A stretch of DNA of 64,000 nucleotides from assembly GCA_938020445.1 (NCBI GenBank), contig CALIIC010000115.1:1-64000 (forward strand), in the 5' to 3' direction. The translations under genes were made by a program, and so were the position numbers. Shown here in pieces: positions 28,038-37,570 of this stretch (position 1 is the first letter of the stretch; every line of letters begins with the position of its first letter). This DNA comes from an uncultured Flavobacteriaceae bacterium. Lineage in GTDB: Bacteria; Bacteroidota; Bacteroidia; Flavobacteriales; Flavobacteriaceae. The notes beneath the pieces were generated by a model. The model searched no databases. It was not told where the DNA came from and saw only the letters and a list, made by a program, of their open reading frames with translations.

Positions 28038-29806
28038 TAGTTTACATTTGCGATCCAAGCATCTATATTCGCTTCAAGAAGCGCTAGCGGAACCGATCCA
28101 TTTTCGAGCACCTTGTTGTGAAATTCCCGTATGTCGAACTTTTCTGCCATTTGCTGTTCCGCTTTGGCCCGGAGTTGTCGAATTTTTAATTGCCCTATTT
28201 TATAGGAAAGCGCCTGGCCAGGATTGGCCATATAACGCTCTATTTCAGAAGTAATGCTTGCCTCCGATTCCGCTTCATTGTCCAAAGAATATTGTATGGC
28301 CTGCTCACGGGTCCACCCTTTGGAATGCAGTCCGGTATCGACTACCAAACGAATGGCCCGATGCATTTCGGCACCCAACATTCCGAAGTATTGATACGGG
28401 TCTTGGTACAATCCTAATTCTTTTCCCAAAGATTCTGTATAAAGCGCCCAACCTTCCCCGTATGCGCTGTACCATAGTGTTTTGCGAAACTTGGGAAGTG
28501 CGGTATTTTCTTGCGCTAAGGAAATCTGAAAATGATGCCCGGGAATGGCCTCATGTAAAAATAAGTCTTCGTCGGAATAGAGGTTGTATTTTTTAACTTC
28601 AGGAATCGGCACATAAAAAATGCCGGGACGAGTACCATCGATAGATCCGGGATTGTATTCGGCACTGGCCGATGCCTCCCTAAATGCCTCGGTGCGTCGT
28701 ACCTCAAAAGCAGTTTTTGGTTGTTTATCGAACAACTTGTCTATCTGAGGTTTCATTTTTTCATGTATCGCATTAAAATTGTCGATCACTTGTTGTGGGT
28801 CTGCAAAGGGCATTAGTTCTTTTTTGTTTCGAACATAGTTGAAAAATGCCTTTAAATCTCCCTCAAAACCTACTTGCGTCTTGATTTTTTCCATTTCAGA
28901 TGAAATACGCGCTACTTCCCGCAACCCTAGCTGATGAATTTCATCGGCAGTCATATCGGTGGTCGTGTACAATTTGATCTGATGGGTATAGTACGAATCT
29001 CCGCCTGGAATTCCTTGAATACCGCTACTCTCTCTACCTGCGGTCATGTAAGCAGTATTCATGAAATCATACAATGACTGGTAACCTGGGATGATCTTGT
29101 CTTTAATAATAGCAGTGTAGGCTGCCGTAAGTTTGTTTTTTTCTTCTTCAGAAAAATCTTCTGGGAAATTTTTTATCGGGCCATAGAACAAATGCTCCTC
29201 AATGGTTGGTTGGGTAACACTAGCCAATTGCGGGAGTACTTTTTTGATCAATGATTTGGGCAATACACTGCCTTGCGCAATACCCTCCTGCATTCGCGAT
29301 CTAGCGGAAGCAAGCCATTCGGTATAGTCATCTAACCGCGCCAACCAATTGTTATAATCCTTCACAGTTTTAAAGGGCTGCGCACTGGTGCCCCCTGCCA
29401 ATTGACCTATCATTAAATTCATAGACCACATCTGATCAATAGGCGTATAGTCTCTAAAGGAAAGTCCTTCTAAATTAGTATCGCATTCCCAGTTCATGAT
29501 TGCCTTGCTTAACCGCTCGCTTTCACTCAAAGTGCTATCGGGATAATTGACAAGTTTGGCCTTATAGTTGGCAAAGTGTTCCTTCAAGAGCGTTTCATAA
29601 GCATCCGAAAGAAAATTTGGAAGTGTATCATTATAGCGGGCATCCCCTTCAAAAGTAGCGCCCAAAGGGTTCAATCTTAACGCATCTTCGTAATATGCTT
29701 CAAAAACATCGGCAATGGGCGGGTATTCGTTGGCGATTTCCTTGGGTATTTCTTTACAGGCTTGTAATGCTAAAAAAGCGAAGGCCAACAGGGCTAGTCT
29801 TTTCAT
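28037..29806 (-). CDS. DUF885 family lipoprotein, putative zinc peptidase
   Basis: 589 residues. Lipoprotein signal with a lipobox ending at Cys17 (LALQACKE). The DUF885 fold is almost entirely helical and carries a gluzincin-type site: LFLHEAIPGHHFQ contains HExxxGHH, and a downstream Glu in GEGWALYTESLGKELG would complete it. SIDGTRPGIFYVP and YNPGSIDG are also family landmarks. Family members are thought to be metal-dependent carboxypeptidase-like enzymes, but activity has been shown for few. Predicted location is the periplasm. First gene of a pair with the DoxX-like protein. Confidence 0.9.
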   Translation of the reverse strand: MKRLALLAFAFLALQACKEIPKEIANEYPPIADVFEAYYEDALRLNPLGATFEGDARYNDTLPNFLSDAYETLLKEHFANYKAKLVNYPDSTLSESERLSKAIMNWECDTNLEGLSFRDYTPIDQMWSMNLMIGQLAGGTSAQPFKTVKDYNNWLARLDDYTEWLASARSRMQEGIAQGSVLPKSLIKKVLPQLASVTQPTIEEHLFYGPIKNFPEDFSEEEKNKLTAAYTAIIKDKIIPGYQSLYDFMNTAYMTAGRESSGIQGIPGGDSYYTHQIKLYTTTDMTADEIHQLGLREVARISSEMEKIKTQVGFEGDLKAFFNYVRNKKELMPFADPQQVIDNFNAIHEKMKPQIDKLFDKQPKTAFEVRRTEAFREASASAEYNPGSIDGTRPGIFYVPIPEVKKYNLYSDEDLFLHEAIPGHHFQISLAQENTALPKFRKTLWYSAYGEGWALYTESLGKELGLYQDPYQYFGMLGAEMHRAIRLVVDTGLHSKGWTREQAIQYSLDNEAESEASITSEIERYMANPGQALSYKIGQLKIRQLRAKAEQQMAEKFDIREFHNKVLENGSVPLALLEANIDAWIANVN

Positions 29807-29890
29807 GATTTTCGTATTGGATTGATATATTTTATATAGTGTGAAAGTCTTGAGATTTCAGTGAGATTCCGCTCTTTCGCTATCCGTTCC

Positions 29891-30526
29891 TTATTTCAAG
29901 TGTTTTTTAAAACGCTCTTTTTTATAATCCGGCACCGATGGATTATCAAGTGCCAATTGAATCATTTCGGAACTTTTTTGCTTTGCGTATAACAATTCAA
30001 AAAACTGTTTCACCGTAAAGGAATTTTCGGATTGTTCTACGAGTTGAAGCGCGTCTCCTTTGCTTACTTTTCCCTCTTCCAAGATGCGCACATAGGTACC
30101 GCTATGGGCATGTGATATAAACTGGCGAAGTACTTGTTGGTCTTTAAACCGTACACCAAGTTTGTAGCAAGGCTCCCTTGGCTGTGATACTTGCACCAAC
30201 GCGCTTCCTATTTTATAAACATCGCCAATACGCATTATTGATTCATCCATGCCGCTAACGGTAAGGTTCTCTCCGAACATTCCCCAGTCCCATTCAAGGT
30301 TCGGGTACAATTCCTTCCAATAAGGGTATTGTTCCATAGAAAAAATATAACATGCTTTATTGGTTCCTCCGTGGTGTACGCGATCAATGATCGTATCATC
30401 AGATACATCGAGTTTCGTCAAAAGTAAAGGGGCTTCGACTGGGTATTTAAAAATACCGGTCTGCTCTTGGGCACCGTTCCATTCAAAAGTTGTGGGCTTG
30501 CCGATATTGGTTGCAATGACTTTCAT
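29891..30526 (-). CDS. MOSC domain protein (YiiM-like)
   Basis: 211 residues. MOSC core at about 30-150 with HHGGTNKACYIFS, WGMFGENLTVSGMDE and the conserved Cys in QPREPCYKLGVRF; the C-terminal three-helix extension (about 160-211) is that of the YiiM type. These proteins bind molybdenum cofactor at the Cys; YiiM reduces N-hydroxylated compounds. Divergent from the Crp/Fnr gene across a 153-base gap. Confidence 0.9.
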   Translation of the reverse strand: MKVIATNIGKPTTFEWNGAQEQTGIFKYPVEAPLLLTKLDVSDDTIIDRVHHGGTNKACYIFSMEQYPYWKELYPNLEWDWGMFGENLTVSGMDESIMRIGDVYKIGSALVQVSQPREPCYKLGVRFKDQQVLRQFISHAHSGTYVRILEEGKVSKGDALQLVEQSENSFTVKQFFELLYAKQKSSEMIQLALDNPSVPDYKKERFKKHLK

Positions 30527-30679
30527 GTAGTAAAGATATACAACCCAATAAAAAGGTGCTGCATTTTAACATTCCCCACTTTTTTGGAGAAATAACTTTT
30601 CTCTTACAAGAGGTGCTTTTCAAGATGGTGCTCTGCTTTAAAGTCCGTACTTTTATAGTATTCAAAAGCTACTTTTTAA

Positions 30680-31252
30680 TTGGAGAACATCAAACAAAAA
30701 ATACGCTCATACGTTGCTGTAAACGATACTGATTTAGAGTATTCACTCCAATTCTATCGTAAAATTTCTTTGAAGAAAGGGGCCTTTTTAATCCGACCCG
30801 AAGAAACTGTAGACCATTTTTATTTTCTTGAGAAAGGTTGCATGTGTTATTATAGGGAGGATGATACGGGTATGAAGGTGATGGAGTTTTTTACAGCTGG
30901 GGAATTTTTTACCGATCTCTACGCGTATATCGAAGAGATACCCTCAAGCAGTTTTTTGAATGCTACCGAAGAGTGCATCCTTTATGCTATTTCAAAACAA
31001 GATGCTGAAAAATCTTTTGATCATTCACACGATTTGGAGCGCTTTGGCCGTTTGTCCATGCAAGATGGGTTTATGCAATTGTTTCGGCGTAACAACCAAT
31101 TAAAAAACCTTTCGAACCAAGAACGGTATGTACGCCTGCTTCAAAAGCGGCCCGATCTTTTTCAACGGGTTCCGCAATATTTAATTGCTTCTTACCTTGG
31201 GCTTACACCCGTAGGCCTCTCCAAAATAAGGAAGCGTTTATCCAAACAGTAG
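30680..31252 (+). CDS. Crp/Fnr family regulator
   Basis: 190 residues with a TTG start (no ATG available before the cyclic-nucleotide-like domain). The effector domain covers about 20-115 (LKKGAFLIRPEETVDHFYFLEKG) but lacks the PRxxA-type cAMP-binding motif, so it probably senses something else or nothing. A short C-terminal helix-turn-helix with VPQYLIASYLGLTPVGLSKIR (about 163-185) replaces the usual winged domain, as in the flavobacterial short Crp group. Divergent from the MOSC gene and 191 bases upstream of the acyl-CoA cluster. Confidence 0.88.
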   Translation: MENIKQKIRSYVAVNDTDLEYSLQFYRKISLKKGAFLIRPEETVDHFYFLEKGCMCYYREDDTGMKVMEFFTAGEFFTDLYAYIEEIPSSSFLNATEECILYAISKQDAEKSFDHSHDLERFGRLSMQDGFMQLFRRNNQLKNLSNQERYVRLLQKRPDLFQRVPQYLIASYLGLTPVGLSKIRKRLSKQ

Positions 31253-31443
31253 TTTTCTTCCCTTTTGTTACGAATCGGTGTTGATTCTCAATCGGGTACC
31301 ATACCGCGATCTTCAGTGGGCAAAGATTCTTCCTATTCGACCCAAGAAGTAATTTTTGGCAATTCAATATTTATTAAACCAGTTTAACAGGAATTTCTCA
31401 AATAATCCATTAATTTCAAGAACTATTATTAAAAAAAGAAATT

Positions 31444-33258
31444 ATGGCTAAGGAGTACCTAGATATCGATACCCTAAAATATCTATTATATGATGTTCAT
31501 GCACTCAAGGATGTATTAGGGTATGAACGTTTTCAGGACCATGATCTGGCATCTGTCGACATGTTCGTTGATTCTGTAAAGGAATTCTCTGATCGGGAGT
31601 TGTTTCCTTACTTCAAGGAGATGGATGAAAATCCCGCATATTATGAGAACGGTACGGTAATAGTACACAAACAGGTTGATGTAATGATGAAAAAAGGCGG
31701 TGAGATGGGCCTTATTGCAGCCCCCTTTGATTACAAGGACGGGGGTCTGCAACTGCCTTCCATGGCATATACCACAACAGCCTATATTCTAGATGCGGCA
31801 AATAATCATTTACCTGGGTATGCTGGGCTCACCTTGGGTTCAGCTGAACTCATAGCTCATTTTGGGAACGAAGATCTTAATGCCACCTATGTACCTAAAA
31901 TGTTGGCAGGTGAATGGGGAGGTACCATGTGCCTTACCGAACCGCAGGCCGGTAGTTCGTTATCGGATATTACAACAAAAGCAATCCCTACTCAGGAGGG
32001 CTTCTATAAGATCAGTGGTCAGAAAATATTCATTTCAGGCGGGGATACCCAGTTTGCCGAAAATATCATACACCTAGTATTGGCGCGTATTGAAGGGGCT
32101 CCTGCCGGTACCAAAGGTATTTCCCTATTTGTGGTTCCCAAGCATCGGCCGGATACGGATGGAAACTTAGAATACAATGATGTGACGACCGTGGCCGATT
32201 TTCAAAAAATGGGACAGCGTGGCTATTGCACGACACATCTGGGTTTTGGTGATAAAGAGGATTGTCGCGGATGGTTGGTAGGAGCACCACATCAAGGACT
32301 TAAATATATGTTCCTGATGATGAACGGTGCCCGCATTGCAGTGGGTCGTGGTGCTGCCGCAATTGCGATGGCGGCATATCAAGCCTCCCTTGAATATGCC
32401 AATGAAAGGCCGCAAGGGCGAAAGTTGACGAGCACTGGTAAAAAGAATCCGGATGAAAATCAAAGTTTGATTATAGAACATCCCGATGTGAGACGAATGT
32501 TGCTGTTACAGAAGGCAATTGCAGAGGCCTCCTTAAGTTTGGTGCTTTTGGCATCCCGTTACCAAGATATTAAGCAAGCGACCCAAGATGAGGCAGAAAG
32601 ATCAAAATACCACCTTCTTCTAGAAATAATCATCCCAATTGTAAAGACCTTCCCTTCCGAAGCTGGGGCGGTGGCAGTCAACAATGGGTTACAGGTATTG
32701 GGTGGCTATGGCTTCTGTACAGATTTTATCCTGCAACAATACCACAGGGATATTCGTATTTCGGCCATCTATGAGGGGACTACCGGCATTCAATCGCAAG
32801 ACCTTTTGGGTAGGAAAATTACGATGGAAAATGGCAAGGCGCTCGAATTATTGGCCGCAGAAATGATGGCTACCATAGCCTCGGCCAGTGCATATGATGA
32901 TTTAAAGCCCTACGCGGGAAAATTGGGTGCTAAATTGAAACTTTCACAAGAAGTATTGGCGAATTTGATGCCCTATGCACAGAAAGGGGATTATGAACGC
33001 TACTTGGCCGATGCCAATTTATTTATGGAGTTTATGAGTATTGTGGTCATTAGTTGGCTTTGGCTCGATATGGCCACGAAAGCCAAGCAAAGTCTATTGA
33101 AAGGTGATACCAAGTATTCAGAAGCTTTTTATGAAAGTAAGATCCATACGATGAAGTTCTATTTTAAATATGAACTGCCGAAGACCAACGCGCTGGCCGA
33201 ATCATTAATGGATTCGGAAGTATTGACCGTTAAGACGGGGAAAGAAGTATTTGTGTAA
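31444..33258 (+). CDS. Acyl-CoA dehydrogenase, long (DmdC-like) form
   Basis: 604 residues, the length of the subgroup with an extra C-terminal domain (DmdC/AcdB-like) rather than the 380-residue form. N-terminal helical domain to about 155; beta domain with CLTEPQAGSSLSDI (about 161-174) for FAD and substrate binding; C-terminal domain with LGGYGFC and YEGTTGIQSQDLLGRK (about 440-455), whose Glu is the usual catalytic base; extension to 604. It introduces a 2,3 double bond into acyl-CoA, passing electrons to ETF. First gene of a 12-gene same-strand cluster; the gap before it (31253-31443) has no exact promoter match. Confidence 0.92.
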   Translation: MAKEYLDIDTLKYLLYDVHALKDVLGYERFQDHDLASVDMFVDSVKEFSDRELFPYFKEMDENPAYYENGTVIVHKQVDVMMKKGGEMGLIAAPFDYKDGGLQLPSMAYTTTAYILDAANNHLPGYAGLTLGSAELIAHFGNEDLNATYVPKMLAGEWGGTMCLTEPQAGSSLSDITTKAIPTQEGFYKISGQKIFISGGDTQFAENIIHLVLARIEGAPAGTKGISLFVVPKHRPDTDGNLEYNDVTTVADFQKMGQRGYCTTHLGFGDKEDCRGWLVGAPHQGLKYMFLMMNGARIAVGRGAAAIAMAAYQASLEYANERPQGRKLTSTGKKNPDENQSLIIEHPDVRRMLLLQKAIAEASLSLVLLASRYQDIKQATQDEAERSKYHLLLEIIIPIVKTFPSEAGAVAVNNGLQVLGGYGFCTDFILQQYHRDIRISAIYEGTTGIQSQDLLGRKITMENGKALELLAAEMMATIASASAYDDLKPYAGKLGAKLKLSQEVLANLMPYAQKGDYERYLADANLFMEFMSIVVISWLWLDMATKAKQSLLKGDTKYSEAFYESKIHTMKFYFKYELPKTNALAESLMDSEVLTVKTGKEVFV

Positions 33259-33294
33259 GGGAACTTTTTTAACCATTAACCATAAGTCTAGTAA

Positions 33295-34071
33295 ATGACG
33301 AGGATAAAAAATCAATTTAATTTAGAAGGAAAGATTGCCATTATTACCGGGTCAAGTAAGGGAATCGGAAAAGCAATAGCGCATGGTCTGGCAGAAAACG
33401 GTGCCACAGTGGTCATAAGTAGCCGAGATCAATCAGCCTGCGATACAGTGGTCTCCGAATTTCAAGCGGACGGGTTGAAGGCTATTGGCATTGCGTGTCA
33501 TATTGGAAAAGAGGAGCAACGTGCCAATTTGGTATCCCAAACGATTACAAAATTGGGAGGAGTTGATATTTTGGTGAATAATGCCGCGATCAATCCGGTG
33601 TTTGGTCCTATAGAAGATGCGGATGAAGCTATTTTCGATAAAATTATGGATGTAAATGTCAAAGCGCCCTGGATGTTATCAAACAAAGTGATGCTAAGCA
33701 TGAAAGAACGGGGCGGTGGCAGCATCATCAATCTGGCATCTGTGGAAGCACTTACTCCGGGAATGGGACTGGGGTTGTACAGTACTAGCAAGGCAGCCTT
33801 ATTAATGCTCACAAAAAACCAGGCGAAGGAATGGGGCAAGTATGGCATTCGCGCGAACACACTCTGCCCCGGGTTGATAAAGACAAAATTTAGCGCTGCC
33901 TTGTGGCAAAATGAGAAGGTGCTTCAGAAAATTGAAAAAACCTTACCATCGGGTCGTATGGGAATGCCAGAGGAAATGGAGGGCATTGTTTGCTTGCTCG
34001 CTTCCGATGCGGGGGCTTATATGACCGGAGGCGTATACACGGCCGATGGAGGATACATGATTGCGGGTTAA
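33295..34071 (+). CDS. SDR family oxidoreductase
   Basis: 258 residues, classical SDR. NAD(P)-binding [12 protein letters not shown] (about 18-29), NNAAIN (about 97-102), catalytic Ser in INLASVEAL, and YSTSKAALL (catalytic Tyr/Lys about 161/165), with the conserved ADGGYMIAG end. The substrate is probably a 3-hydroxy- or other hydroxyacyl-CoA given the neighbours. It ends 20 bases before the ACAD11-like gene. Confidence 0.92.
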   Translation: MTRIKNQFNLEGKIAIITGSSKGIGKAIAHGLAENGATVVISSRDQSACDTVVSEFQADGLKAIGIACHIGKEEQRANLVSQTITKLGGVDILVNNAAINPVFGPIEDADEAIFDKIMDVNVKAPWMLSNKVMLSMKERGGGSIINLASVEALTPGMGLGLYSTSKAALLMLTKNQAKEWGKYGIRANTLCPGLIKTKFSAALWQNEKVLQKIEKTLPSGRMGMPEEMEGIVCLLASDAGAYMTGGVYTADGGYMIAG

Positions 34072-34091
34072 TCAATACCAATACACTACCT

Positions 34092-35309
34092 ATGAACTTT
34101 GAATATTCGGAACGCTCTCAGGAATTACAAGCAAGATTACGAGCTTTTATGGAGGAACACATCTTGCCTATTGAGCCACTGGTGTATGCGTTTCATTCAG
34201 CCCCGGAAAATAGATGGCAACGTTGGCCCGGATTGGCAGAATTGAAGGAAAAAGCGAAGAGTGCCGGTTTGTGGAATTTGTTCTTGCCAAAAGACTATGG
34301 CGAACTAAGTCCAGGGCTTACCAATTTAGAGTATGCTCCCTTGGCAGAAATTATGGGGAGAGTTATTTGGTCCTCTGAGGTATTTAATTGCAGTGCGCCT
34401 GACACTGGAAATATGGAAGTATTGGCCAAATACGGATCCCCCGCACAGCAAAAGAAATGGTTAACGCCTTTAATGAAAGGGGAAATCAGATCGGCCTTTT
34501 TGATGACGGAGCCAGAAGTTGCTTCTTCGGATGCGACCAATATTGAAACGTCTATCAAATTGGAAGGGGATGAATATGTAATCAATGGTCGCAAATGGTG
34601 GTCTTCAGGTGCCATGGATCCCCATTGCAAGATTGCCATTGTTATGGGGAAAACGGATTTTGATGCTCCCAGACATCAACAACAAAGTATGGTATTGGTG
34701 CCAATGGATACACCGGGATTAACAATTGTAAGACCGCTTTCGGTTTTCGGCTACTATGATTCTCCTGAAGGGCATGCCGAGATTTTGTTGGAGAACGTTC
34801 GAGTACCTAAGGAAAACCTTCTTTTGGGAGAGGGCAGAGGCTTTGAAATTGCACAAGGTAGATTGGGGCCGGGGCGCATACATCATTGCATGCGACTTAC
34901 AGGAATGGCCCAACGTTCTTTGGAGCTAATGGCACAACGCAGCTCGGATAGGATCGCTTTTGGAAGAACCATACGTGACTTTAGCAGCATACGCCAAGAA
35001 ATTGCCCTGTCTCGATGTGAAGTGGAACAAGCACGATTGCTAACACTTTCAGCGGCCGATAAAATGGATAAAAAAGGGAATAAAGAGGCCAAAGACCTTA
35101 TCGCAATGATCAAGATAGTTGCCCCGAATATGGCATTAAAAGTAATCGATAGGGCCATTCAGATATATGGGGGCAAAGGCGTTGGTCCCGATACCCCTTT
35201 GGCGCATTATTTTGCCGCTGCCCGTATGCTTCGTTTGGCAGATGGGCCAGATGAGGTACATATGTATCAATTGGGAAAAAGTGTGATAAAAAAATATACG
35301 ATCGAATAA
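34092..35309 (+). CDS. ACAD11/LvaC-like acyl-CoA dehydrogenase
   Basis: 405 residues from the ATG at 34092; the frame extends upstream into the SDR gene but [12 protein letters not shown] is the family start. FAD/substrate segment [14 protein letters not shown] (about 137-150), [13 protein letters not shown], and [18 protein letters not shown]. The C-terminus carries [12 protein letters not shown] (about 379-390), where ordinary acyl-CoA dehydrogenases have an EGT-type segment with the catalytic Glu. This signature is that of ACAD10/11 and bacterial LvaC-type enzymes, which act on 4-phosphoacyl-CoA (known from those systems). The kinase gene follows after 21 bases, which supports that role. 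Confidence 0.88.
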   Translation: MNFEYSERSQELQARLRAFMEEHILPIEPLVYAFHSAPENRWQRWPGLAELKEKAKSAGLWNLFLPKDYGELSPGLTNLEYAPLAEIMGRVIWSSEVFNCSAPDTGNMEVLAKYGSPAQQKKWLTPLMKGEIRSAFLMTEPEVASSDATNIETSIKLEGDEYVINGRKWWSSGAMDPHCKIAIVMGKTDFDAPRHQQQSMVLVPMDTPGLTIVRPLSVFGYYDSPEGHAEILLENVRVPKENLLLGEGRGFEIAQGRLGPGRIHHCMRLTGMAQRSLELMAQRSSDRIAFGRTIRDFSSIRQEIALSRCEVEQARLLTLSAADKMDKKGNKEAKDLIAMIKIVAPNMALKVIDRAIQIYGGKGVGPDTPLAHYFAAARMLRLADGPDEVHMYQLGKSVIKKYTIE

Positions 35310-35330
35310 CGATTTTAAAGATTACAACGA

Positions 35331-36398
35331 ATGGCGGCAACTCCAAATCAGAACGTGCGGGAGGGAGAGGAACTTAATGAAAAAGGGCTGAAGAATTTTT
35401 TATTGGCAAATAGTCTTATAGCCGATAGGAATAGTCTTTTGGAAGTTGAACAGTTCACCCATGGCTATTCGAATCTGACCTATCTTTTGAGAATAGAAGA
35501 GAATGAATATGTGCTGCGGCGTCCGCCTTTTGGCGCAATAAAACGCGGGCATGATATGGGCCGTGAGTTTAAAGTGCAAAAGGCACTGAAATCGGCATTC
35601 TCCAAGGTGCCCATAATGCATGCCTATACAGAAGATGCGCAACACATTGGATCTTCTTTTTATATCATGGAAAAAATCAATGGTATCATATTGAGTTTTC
35701 GAGAAGCTAAAAAAAGGCAAATCCCCGCTGTGGAATATGGCACTATTTCAAACTCGTGGTTAGATACCATGGTCGAATTACATCAGGTAGATTACAAACA
35801 GGTTGGTTTGGGTGATTTGGGAAGACCGGCAGGGTATGTGGCGCGACAGGTAACCAATTGGGGCAAGCAATACCTAAAAGCGGCAATCGATGAGGTGCCG
35901 GCAGCGGCAAAGGTGATGCAATGGATGGAGGAACACCAACCAACAGTATATCGGCATAGCCTCATTCACAACGATTACAAATATGACAATGTAGCTTTCA
36001 AAGATGACAGTTATAAAGAAATAAATGCCGTACTTGACTGGGAAATGGCAACCCTTGGAGACCCTTTAATGGATCTTGGTACCTCTTTAGGGTATTGGAC
36101 CATGCATTCGGATCATGATTTTGTAAAACAAGGAATTCCTTCCCCTACGGTATTTGAAGGCAACCCGAGTAGAAGTGACATAGTTCAGGGCTATGCCGAA
36201 AAAAGCAAAAGACCCATAGATCACATTGTGTTTTACTATGTGTACGGCCTTTTTAAGATTGCCGTAATTGCCCAGCAGATTTACTATCGCTATAAACATG
36301 GGTATACGACAGACCCTCGTTTTGCGAACTTGAACAAAGCGGCGGCATTATGCTGTAACATTGCTTTGAATTCAATTCATACCAATAAAATAGACTAA
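35331..36398 (+). CDS. APH-fold kinase (LvaA/ACAD11-kinase-like)
   Basis: 355 residues of aminoglycoside-phosphotransferase fold. Nucleotide-side GYSNLTYLL and EYVLRRPPFG (about 59-68), the Brenner-like catalytic loop HNDYKYDN (D215, N220) and the metal-binding LDWEMATLGDPLMDLG (D236). The RRPPxG and DYKYDN patterns mark the acyl-CoA-associated branch rather than antibiotic resistance. In mammals this domain is fused to ACAD10/11; in Pseudomonas LvaA it phosphorylates a 4-hydroxyacyl-CoA. Here it is a separate gene right after the matching dehydrogenase, so 4-hydroxyacyl-CoA kinase is the best call (inference). Confidence 0.85.
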   Translation: MAATPNQNVREGEELNEKGLKNFLLANSLIADRNSLLEVEQFTHGYSNLTYLLRIEENEYVLRRPPFGAIKRGHDMGREFKVQKALKSAFSKVPIMHAYTEDAQHIGSSFYIMEKINGIILSFREAKKRQIPAVEYGTISNSWLDTMVELHQVDYKQVGLGDLGRPAGYVARQVTNWGKQYLKAAIDEVPAAAKVMQWMEEHQPTVYRHSLIHNDYKYDNVAFKDDSYKEINAVLDWEMATLGDPLMDLGTSLGYWTMHSDHDFVKQGIPSPTVFEGNPSRSDIVQGYAEKSKRPIDHIVFYYVYGLFKIAVIAQQIYYRYKHGYTTDPRFANLNKAAALCCNIALNSIHTNKID

Positions 36399-36402
36399 CA
36401 AA

Positions 36403-36786
36403 ATGAGCAACGACCTCTATACCGATATCAACCCAGTAGCCTTAAAGGCCTTGGCCGATTACCCAAATGACCAGCCTTTGTATATGCTGAACTACATGAA
36501 GTATGCGCCCTTAGATCCTCAAACGGGAAAAACGGGAAGGGAAATTTATAAGGAGTATCTAGAAAAGGCAAGCCCTTTTTTTCAGGATATCAATGCACGT
36601 ATCACTTTTAAAGCAATTCCTTCACTTACGATTATTGGCCCCCAAGACGAAGAGCTTTGGGATGAAGTACTGATAGTAACCTATGATACCAAGGCCGATT
36701 TTTTCAACCTTATACAGAAGGAAGGGTACCCGGGCCATGTTCGTAAAAAGGCGTTGGCTGATTCAAGAATCATTTTTTGTAAATAA
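36403..36786 (+). CDS. DUF1330-like small protein
   Basis: 127 residues, no signal peptide. Ferredoxin-like dimeric alpha/beta barrel pattern: LYMLNYMKYA (about 26-35), REIYKEYLEKASPFF, ARITFKAIPSLTIIGP, ELWDEVLIVTYDTKADFFNL and KALADSRIIF. DUF1330 proteins have no settled function. It starts 4 bases after the kinase gene, the place where the Pseudomonas lva operon has the small accessory protein LvaB that its kinase needs; homology to LvaB was not tested. Translational coupling with the kinase is likely. Confidence 0.75.
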   Translation: MSNDLYTDINPVALKALADYPNDQPLYMLNYMKYAPLDPQTGKTGREIYKEYLEKASPFFQDINARITFKAIPSLTIIGPQDEELWDEVLIVTYDTKADFFNLIQKEGYPGHVRKKALADSRIIFCK

Positions 36787-36793
36787 TAGAAGG

Positions 36794-37549
36794 ATGGAGG
36801 TTAAAGATAAAATAGTCGTCGTCACCGGGGCTGGTTCAGGAATAGGAGCTGCCGCTGCCAAACATTTTGCGCACCACGGTGCACAAGTAATTGTCTCCGA
36901 CCTAAAAATAGCGAAGGCACAAAAAACGGTTGAAGCAATAGTTTCGGATGGTGGTAAGGCCGTTGCAATAGAAGCGAACGTGGGCAAGTATGAGGCCGTT
37001 GAAAACCTAATAAATGAAACCGTAAAACGGTTCGGGCGTTTAGATGTGATTGTAAACAATGCCGGTATTGGACCAAGAATCATGGCCAAGACGGCAGAAC
37101 ATGCACTTGAAGATTGGGATAGGGTCATTGCCGTGAATCAGACCGGGGTATTCTATTGCATGAAAGTGGCATTGAAACAAATGGTCGAACAAGGGGGTGG
37201 GAATATCGTAAATGTCGCCTCTTTGGCCGGTTTAAAAGCGTCTCCCAACAACCTTTCGTATAGCGCCAGTAAGTTTGCCGTGGTGGGGATGACCAAATCG
37301 GCCGCTATGGAATATGCGACCAAGAATATTCGGGTCAACGCCGTTTGCCCTGGATATACCGAATCAGCGCTTTTAGACAAGCTATTGGCCGCTAGACCTG
37401 ATATGGATGCCATTTTAAAAAGTGTGATTCCCATGAAACGCTATGGGGACGCCTCAGAAATTGCGGAAGCGATCGTATGGTTGGCGTCTGATAATACCAA
37501 ATTTATTACAGGGCAAACAATTACCTTGGATGGGGGAACTTCCCTTTAA
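36794..37549 (+). CDS. SDR family oxidoreductase
   Basis: 251 residues from the ATG at 36794; an upstream-extended frame overlaps the previous gene and lacks family similarity. TGAGSGIGAAAA (about 11-22), NNAGIG (about 88-93), catalytic Ser in VNVASLAGL, YSASKFAVV (Tyr/Lys), VCPGYTESALL, and the C-terminal ITLDGGTSL. Typical of dehydrogenases that oxidise 3-hydroxyacyl-CoA or related alcohols with NAD(P). Eight bases after the DUF1330-like gene. Confidence 0.92.
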   Translation: MEVKDKIVVVTGAGSGIGAAAAKHFAHHGAQVIVSDLKIAKAQKTVEAIVSDGGKAVAIEANVGKYEAVENLINETVKRFGRLDVIVNNAGIGPRIMAKTAEHALEDWDRVIAVNQTGVFYCMKVALKQMVEQGGGNIVNVASLAGLKASPNNLSYSASKFAVVGMTKSAAMEYATKNIRVNAVCPGYTESALLDKLLAARPDMDAILKSVIPMKRYGDASEIAEAIVWLASDNTKFITGQTITLDGGTSL

Positions 37550-37570
37550 GAAAAGGTGTTTTAGTGCAGA

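Noticed and set aside
35331-36398. Aminoglycoside resistance gene
   Set aside because: Catalytic motifs are of the APH fold, but the placement beside an ACAD11-like dehydrogenase and the RRPP and DYKYDN patterns indicate the acyl-CoA branch.
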